NCBI GenBank assembly: GCA_009746045.1
Contig: RPFO01000079.1
Coordinates: 1,593,285 to 1,657,284, forward strand
Origin: Mesostigma viride
Taxonomy: Eukaryota; Streptophyta; Mesostigmatophyceae; Mesostigmatales; Mesostigmataceae
Length of the DNA: 64,000 nucleotides
Direction of reading: 5' to 3'
The notes under the pieces are model-generated. The model had not been told where the DNA came from and made no database searches. It saw nothing but the letters and a program-made list of their open reading frames with translations. Every line of letters begins with the position of its first letter. The stretch's first letter is position 1. Below, piece after piece: positions 57,701 through 64,000 of the stretch. The position numbers and the translations under genes were made by a program.

Positions 57701-60111
57701 CCGTTACTGCCATTTGGCCTCCCATGACACACATGCGCGCACACACACCCTGCCTGCCCGCCCGCCCACCCGCCTGTGCGCCCACACACGCACGCACCCC
57801 CCCCCCCCACACACACACACCACACACACACACACCACCACACACACACACCCACACACACACACACACACACCGTGCCATGCCTGCTGTCGTTGGCCAC
57901 CCCACCTTCAGTACGGCCTCCCGGGCATGATACCGCCGCCACCCCCGACCCTCTTCACCATGCCGATGACCATGCCCGGCTTGCCAGCCACCATGTCGGC
58001 CCAAGGTAAGCGCCCATCTGTGGCTTGCAGCCGTGCAAGTTGAACACTTTTCCTGGTCTAGTGGAGAATGCATGTGACTATCAGTCATGGGTGGCTGCCC
58101 CGTCAACAGTCATTGAACGGGGGTAGTGCGAGGGGCGGGGGGGGGGGGGGGGGCTTGAGGTGCAGTGGATGGGGCAGCAGCTTCCCACCATCAAAGGTAC
58201 GAGCGCTGAAGTGTTGCAAACAGCCATTGGGTTGGTGGAATATTGTTTCTGTTTCTGTGTCATTCTGCGAAGAATATGGGCAAAGCAAACAGAGCACTAG
58301 GCGCATCAATGACGGCGTTGCTAATTGAGGATGTGATAACACAAGGTCGGCATGTTTGACCTGCTTTGATCAACAAGTGTTGGCATGTTTGTCCCGCTTT
58401 TGGGGTCGTGTGGCAGATCCCAGGATTCGCATGCCCATTCCGCTTCGTAGCCCGGCTACACCCCAGCCGCTGCCAGCAGCTCTTGAAAGCACAGTTTTGT
58501 CCTCTGCAGTCCGAAGAGAGACGCACGCTTGGTAACAGAAACATTACTTAACTGTTATGTACTACTTGGACTTAAATCGTAAATATAAACGGTTAGCTAA
58601 TTGAGGCAATATTTGGGCTTGGGCGGCCTCTGTCGGCATCCTCGTGGCGCAGGCAACGATGACCGCAACAAGATGTCGGTGTGCCGGGACTTTTCGAGGG
58701 GCAAGTGCGAGCGAGGCGACGCGTGCCGGTTTGTGCACCCGGGTCCCAACGTGCTGGTGCGTGCGCGAGCTGGTTATGGATAGCACAAGTTGTTGGAATT
58801 GGAATTGACAGGGTATTGGTTTGCTTTTTTTGGATGTTCCCACATGAGGTCCCACAATTGTTTTCAACCGGGTTGTCATGTGCACGCTCGTAACCCCATG
58901 TTGTAATACTAGATGTGTAGTATATGTCGTATGTTTTGCACTATCATAAGCTTAGTGCCTTGAATGAGCATGGTATCAGGAATATGCTGGCATGATCAGA
59001 TAGCGTCTCTTTTCTTGCTATGTATGTATTGCTTCATTTAGCATGGGGAAGTTCCCTCTGATCCTGTGAGCCACATCGTATCAGATATCACCTGGTCAGT
59101 TCTTAAATAACAAATGTGTGCACCTTCGATGCGGTGATCAGGGCTGCGTTCTCAAACGCAGCGTTTTCAGTGTAAATCTGCTTCAATACCCGCCATGGTT
59201 TCCTCGCCGGCTCGTCACACGCGTCCATGCAGTTTGCATTGGATGCATTGGATGCTCATATCAAACAACGCACACCTGGCATCCAGCATCAGACAAGATG
59301 CGCCCCATGGCTGGTATGGCTGCAAGCACTGGGCATGAAGCCCTAGTGCACTTATGCACCGAGCCCTACTGCACTAGGCCCCGCAGGCATCCATTTGTGC
59401 ACCCCCCATCCATGCACTCATCCGCTGCTGCCAAAGCCCCGCTCTTTCTCATCGAATTTTTATGGAACCAAGCAAAGCAAGCAACCATGGCCAGCCACGC
59501 CGGCTGTCAGCTTGCAATCGCTATTGCATCTGCCCCAGCAATAGTGCCCAAAGCCACACTTTCAACCCGGCATTCCGCGTGATCATGGTTTCGTTCTTGC
59601 AATAGTTTGGTCTATGGACCACCATGGCTGTGGGCCAGCCATACACACGTGGTGCCTCCCCGGTCTTTACTACCCGTCTTTCTTAGCTCTGTCAAACGTC
59701 ACCCGTGCTCAGTGTCGTGTGGGGATGCTCGGGGCTCCCCTCCCAGGTGGATGGCGCCACGTCTCTGCCATGAGGTTTGGGGATAAGCCCCTCCGGATTG
59801 CTATCTGTGCCGTGCTGGGATCCCCCCCTGCCCAGGTGGTGGACAACACGGTTACCCTTTGCCGCGACGCCACCAAGGGCAACTGCACGCGTGAGCACTG
59901 CCGCTTCTACCACCCGCCGGGGGGCGCCGCCATCTCTGTATGCCGTGATGCGACCAAGGGCGTCTGCACGCGCGAGAACTGTCGCTTTTACCACCCACCC
60001 AGCAGCACTGGTGCAGCCGCCGCCGCCGCCGCTTCTGCTGTGGTCACCCCGGGTCTTGGGGATGGAGGCTTGGCGTCCATGCCGGCGGATCTGTACCCTT
60101 CAGCGCAGTAG
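51742..60111 (+). CDS. Muscleblind-like CCCH zinc-finger RNA-binding protein (seven fingers)
   Basis: Eleven plus-strand exons: 51742-51875, 52007-52096, 52208-52247, 52727-52852, 53627-53728, 54882-54971, 55628-55711, 56357-56467, 57912-58005, 58653-58756 and 59836-60111. All phases agree and give 416 aa. Seven CCCH fingers: C13-C21-C28-H32, C51-C59-C64-H68, C132-C140-C146-H150, C166-C174-C179-H183, C301-C309-C315-H319, C334-C342-C347-H351 and C361-C369-C374-H378. Spacing alternates C-x7-C-x5/6-C-x3-H with C-x7-C-x4-C-x3-H, as in the paired fingers of muscleblind proteins. Hallmarks include [40 protein letters not shown] and [11 protein letters not shown]. Muscleblind proteins bind pre-mRNA and steer splicing and localisation. 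Linkers are Pro/Ala/Met-rich with a basic GKRARG patch (about 227). Start taken at the first Met before finger 1; a further upstream exon cannot be excluded. Confidence 0.88.
57503..57600. repeat. (GT)n-rich tract in intron
   Basis: GTGTGTTTGTGCATGTGTGT-type repeat inside the intron between exons 8 and 9 of the muscleblind-like gene. Confidence 0.85.
57727..57880. repeat. (CA)n and C-rich tract before an acceptor
   Basis: CA dinucleotides interspersed with C runs and CCCG tetramers, in the same intron, ending about 30 bp before the exon 9 acceptor. Confidence 0.85.
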
Positions 60112-62296
60112 TTGATGCCGCGCCGAATGAGAGGCCGCCACCTGGACAGGTGGGGGTTCCTTTCTCGCTGTTACTCAGGCGTAGAGTATCGCGTTAGCTT
60201 TCATGATCATGGAGCCGTTAAGTCCTTGGTGCAAAGGACGAAGCCAGCAACCCTCCTTCCGGTGCACATACTTTTCATGCGCCTGCAACCTATCATCCGC
60301 CACCTCTCACCTGCCACCTGCCACATGTTCACCTGACAACCGTACCTGCCGCCCACTGCATGGTTGGGTCTGGCTTCATGTCTCCCTGCCCGTTTCTTGA
60401 TTTGGACTGTCTACAACTTCTGTTGCATGTTCGTGAGTGATTCATGTATGGTTTGCAGTGGCTGCTTGTCGGAGCGTTTGGGTGGTCGGTAGCCCTTTCC
60501 CATTTGGCCATTAAAACACCCATGCCATCCTGAGGGTGTCTGCCCTTGGTAGCGTACTGAGGCCTGTCGTGCTGTTTGGAGGCATGTGGGTCAAGGCCCA
60601 TCGAGCCACAGGCATGTTCGGGTTGAATCTGTTGACGTCCATGGCTTTTGTGGAGGGACACTGAACCATTGTCACAGCCAGGCCTTGGATCCCCTGCCAT
60701 GCTCTGTTTTGTCAGCCACCGCCCCCTGGCCAACCGACGAACCGATGCATGCTTTTGTAACTTCATGCCTTTGCCACGTCCAAAATGTCTGTGTGTAGGA
60801 CATGCACGCAGAGTCCGATGGCAGATGGCAGGAGTGGGTTAGGGTGTGCGCACACCGGCAGATGGTAGCCGTAGTATACGTGAGCACTCCCAGGCCCTGC
60901 TTTTTCCATCTATTAATTGTATATTTATTTGTTATGTGTCTATTTGCTATATATCTATTCACTATCTCCCTAATGATTGTGCATGTGCGATGCCTGCCTT
61001 TGACATCTCACCCTCTCGCTAGCACCGCTGACGCCGGAAGCCGCACGCATGTCCCATGCCTCCCTGCATGCTTGCCTGGCCCTGCGCACGCTCCCCTGCC
61101 CTTGCATTCGCGTCATGTATGCCCTGCGCCGCGCATCCTGGGTGCCGGCCCACCTCAGGCCGCTGCAGCTTTGCCGACGCGCTTAATGCTTGCAGCCTCT
61201 CTAGCGCTGCCGCGACGCTCCTCCAGCCGCCATTTTTGCCCATTCCCAGCGTGCCAGCCTTGGCATTGACAAAGTTGGCGACTGCCAACTTTCTAGCCTT
61301 GATGCGCTCGATGCCTGAGCCTGCGCTGACACTAGTTTCTGGACCACGGGGAGGCGCAAGCCACGCACTGTGAACGCGAGCAACGTACTCTGAACACGAG
61401 CATTCCTTGCGCAAGGCATCGCCTGTCTCGATGAAAAAGCAAGCAAGCTGTGCTACGCAAAGCATGCTGTCGAAATGTAAAGGGGTTGGAAAGCAAGCGA
61501 GCAAGCAGATGGCAAAAGAAAGGGGGCAACAGGCAAGCCAAGCTACGCAGGCAATTTGTGAGCGGCCGCGCCCTTTAGGCCTAGGGAGGCCAGCAGGACC
61601 CTCTGCAGGAGCTACATGCTGCCATGCTGGCGCCATGCTGCATACCCACAACGGCCAGCAAGCCTGCTATTCCACAAAATGTTAAGGAATGTTGTGAGCT
61701 AGGGGGCGCTGTGCACATCCTTCGCCTTGGCTGCTGCCTGCTGCTGTCATTGGGGGATGATCGATTGCTTGAAATGGCGTTCAGGGCCGGGATGCTTGGC
61801 TGACTTGGATGACGAACTGTGCACTGGTGGCAGTGTGTGCTTTGGCATGCGGGCTGGCTTGCCCCTTTGTGACACCTTGCTGATGGCATTGGGGGACCAC
61901 ATGGAGGAAGTGTTCATATGGGATCTACTGTTATGCGCGCGTGGCAAAGCCTCCTGAGACTTCTACTATGCACTTTCGCATAACGAGATGTGTAGGAATG
62001 TTAGAAAGTCCGAGATGAAACATTAGTGGAAACTTATCATGTAGGTCAGTGTTTTAATGTTGTATGTTTTAGTGCCTAGTTGTCATACGGCTAGTCCGTG
62101 GTGTGCAAACTGAAAAATATGGGCAGGTTACAGAAAACCTGGGATCTGAAGTTCTTGCCATTATCTGTTGTTGACTACTTCCTGCTAGTTACTTTCTTGA
62201 GATTAGCATAGTACTCCGTGGCATGCCCGTGCATGACACACAAGTACTTTCTTGATTTCTTGATTTCTTGAGCAATACTGGAATTTCTTCATTATT
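60112..62296. other. No gene recognised
   Basis: Presumed 3' UTR of the muscleblind-like gene, then sequence in which I find no conserved ORF. A block at 62,203-62,245 (GATTAGCATAGTACTCCGTG GCATGCCC) also occurs at 45,953-45,995, so a dispersed repeat is present. Confidence 0.5.
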
Positions 62297-62324
62297 ATTA
62301 AGTGAGACAACTAAATTGAAATTG

Positions 62325-62451
62325 ACATGGACATGGACATGGACATGGACATGGACATGGACATGGACATGGACATGGACATGGACATGGACATGGACAT
62401 GGACATGGACATGGACATGGACATGGACATGGACATGGACATGGACATGGA
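62325..62451. repeat. (GGACAT)n hexamer array, left part
   Basis: About 20 units of ACATGG, preceded by degenerate AAATTGAAATTG. Confidence 0.95.
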
Positions 62452-63540
62452 CTCGCGTGCAGACACGTGTGTAGTACTCCTACACACAGATCTCAAGTGA
62501 TTTATCTAGTACCAAATCCGAAAGGCTTGCATCACTCCCCGGACAGGAGAACTTTTGCGGATGACTGTAGGTGTAAGTTGGCGATGCCATGGTAACCGGA
62601 GACGTCCGTCCTATAGTCAGCAAAATTGGTGCGAGAGGTCCCCAGTTCGATTCAGGTCGGATTCATTTGCAGATCGCGTTTTCCGCGTTTTCCGCGGCCT
62701 GGCACTGAACGCAAAGGTTTTCACCTTTGCGGAGTGTCTGATCAGAATATACGCTTGGCTGATTTCGATAGTACCGGCTACGCCCCCTTCTACTAAAAAG
62801 AAGGATTCAGCCGTGTTCAGCCCGTCTCACGGTGCGAGACTGAACAAGTCTCGCGTGCAGACACGTGTGTAGTACTCCTACACACAGATCTCGAGTGATT
62901 TATCTAGTACCAAATCCGAAAGGCTTGCATCACTCCCCGGACAGGAGAACTTTTGCGGATGACTGTAGGTGTAAGTTGGCGATGCCATGGTAACCGGAGA
63001 CGTCCGTCCTATAGTCAGCAAAATTGGTGCGAGAGGTCCCCAGTTCGATTCCGGTCGGATTCATTTGTAGATCGCGTTTTCCGCGTTTTCCGCGGCCCGG
63101 CACTGAACGCAAAGGTTTTCACCTTTGCGGAGTGCCTGATCAGAATATACGCTTGGCTGATTTCGATAGTACCGGCTACGCCCCCTTCTAAAAGAAGGAT
63201 TCAGCCGTGTTCAGCCCGTCTCACGGTGCGAGACTGAACAAGTCTCGCGTGCAGACACGTGTGTAGTACTCCTACACACAGATCTCGAGTGATTTATCTA
63301 GTACCAAATCCGAAAGGCTTGCATCACTCCCCGGACAGGAGAACTTTTGCGGATGACTGTAGGTGTAAGTTGGCGATGCCATGGTAACCGGAGACGTCCG
63401 TCCTATAGTCAGCAAAATTGGTGCGAGAGGTCCCCAGTTCGATTCCGGTCGGATTCATTTGTAGATCGCGTTTTCCGCGTTTTCCGCGGCCCGGCACTGA
63501 ACGCAAAGGTTTTCACCTTTGCGGAGTGCCTGATCAGAAT
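62452..63540 (+). mobile_element. Three tandem copies of the tRNA-like SINE-type element
   Basis: Units at 62,452-62,819 (5' truncated by about 30 bp), 62,820-63,213 and 63,214-63,540; the spacing of a common landmark is 400 then 394 bp. Each carries the hairpin GTGTGTAG/CTACACAC, the tRNA-like segment with B-box AGTTCGATTC, and the hairpin GCAAAGG/CCTTTGC; the complete 5' ends of units 2 and 3 also have GCGAGACT/AGTCTCGC. Units 1 and 2 end with a linker of about 65 bp (ATACGCTTGGCTGATTTCG...) that is absent from the single copy at 17.8 kb. The array is flanked on both sides by GGACAT hexamers. No coding capacity. Confidence 0.85.
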
Positions 63541-63638
63541 GGACATGGACATGGACATGGACATGGACATGGACATGGACATGGACATGGACATGGACAT
63601 GGACATGGACATTGACATTGAAATTGAAATTGAAATCG
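63541..63638. repeat. (GGACAT)n hexamer array, right part
   Basis: About 12 hexamers that decay into TTGACAT and TTGAAA units, mirroring the decay at the left edge. This implies one ancestral array split by the insertion. Confidence 0.9.
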
Positions 63639-64000
63639 TTGTAAAACTCGCCGATTCTCATGCAAATCTACTTTAGCTTTAGATCGGTCATCCGAGGGAG
63701 CAAATTCAGCAAAACCAACTAATTCTGGCGACCAGGTGCGCTAATTTTGCTGCGCCAGCGCTAATATGAAAGAAAACAAGGTGACCGATTGAAATTGAAG
63801 TCGGGGTAAAGTTGGCTCTATTTGTCAAATTGTCGGAGGGCGGGGGCTGAGATTAATTAACAGGTACCTTGAAATTAAATAAGATCGGCATGCCTCTATC
63901 AAGATATGGTTTTGTAGGCGAGTTTCTATCGGCGTAAATTTGTAGTGGTGTACGACAACACGTCAAGGGTGACGGAAAGTACTGAAGTCGCGGAAGTGTC
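63639..64000. other. No gene recognised
   Basis: AT-richer sequence up to the window end with no conserved ORF or repeat that I can name. Confidence 0.5.

Noticed and set aside
61019-61651. 210-codon minus-strand ORF
   Set aside because: No domain or family resemblance, and it lies in sequence with biased composition and overlapping ORFs on both strands.
62452-63540. Hammerhead ribozyme in the tandem units
   Set aside because: CTGA-containing sites were inspected on both strands, but none has the CTGANGA...GAAA core.

Overview
The window reads as nuclear DNA of a GC-rich, intron-rich eukaryotic microalga, most likely of the green lineage. Three things suggest this: a plant-type phosphoenolpyruvate carboxylase ending in QNTG, frequent GTGCGT/GTGAGT splice donors with very C-rich acceptor tracts, and a Penelope-like retroelement with its GIY-YIG domain at the N-terminus, a type known from green algae and some protists and invertebrates. 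The assignment is an inference; no rRNA or organelle gene is present to fix it.

Layout. 1-3.3 kb: no host gene recognised; LINE debris (endonuclease remnant 2009-2797, 3' UTR relic 2997-3262). 3.5-9.3 kb (-): a 7-exon gene for a 701-aa protein with eight EF-hands, a disordered Ala/Pro linker, a short hydrophobic segment and a C-terminal LysM domain. 9.8-10.7 kb (+): ribosomal protein eL38. 13.5-16.6 kb (+): an intact 1018-aa Penelope-like element ORF. 16.7-19.1 kb: an inverted-repeat structure holding an ORF1 fragment and a 324-bp tRNA-like element with a 9-bp target-site duplication. 19.7-31.2 kb (-): PEP carboxylase in 10 exons whose phases all agree (975 aa), with introns full of simple repeats. 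31.9-32.3 kb (+): histone H2A with an SQEF tail and a 3' stem-loop. 33.3-46 kb: a transposon graveyard with a TTAA-flanked piggyBac-like element, two inverted copies of an ORF1-only LINE-like element, several ORF2 tails, huge CCAC/GGAT microsatellites and a 1.1/1.45-kb tandem duplication. 46.2-50.1 kb (-): tubulin-folding cofactor E (CAP-Gly, LRR, UBL). 51.7-60.1 kb (+): an 11-exon muscleblind-like gene with seven CCCH zinc fingers. 62.3-63.6 kb: three tandem copies of the tRNA-like element embedded in a GGACAT hexamer array.

The host genes do not form one pathway: calcium-binding/LysM protein, translation, anaplerotic carbon fixation, chromatin, tubulin folding and RNA binding. The strongest leads are the EF-hand/LysM fusion, the muscleblind-like seven-finger protein in a probable alga, the set of short LINE-like 3' ends sharing a CTCC-N4-GGAG hairpin before different microsatellite tails, the hairpin-rich tRNA-like repeat, and a recurring pattern of minisatellites placed exactly on splice sites and a stop codon. 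All gene models come from reading the sequence by eye; no searches were run.
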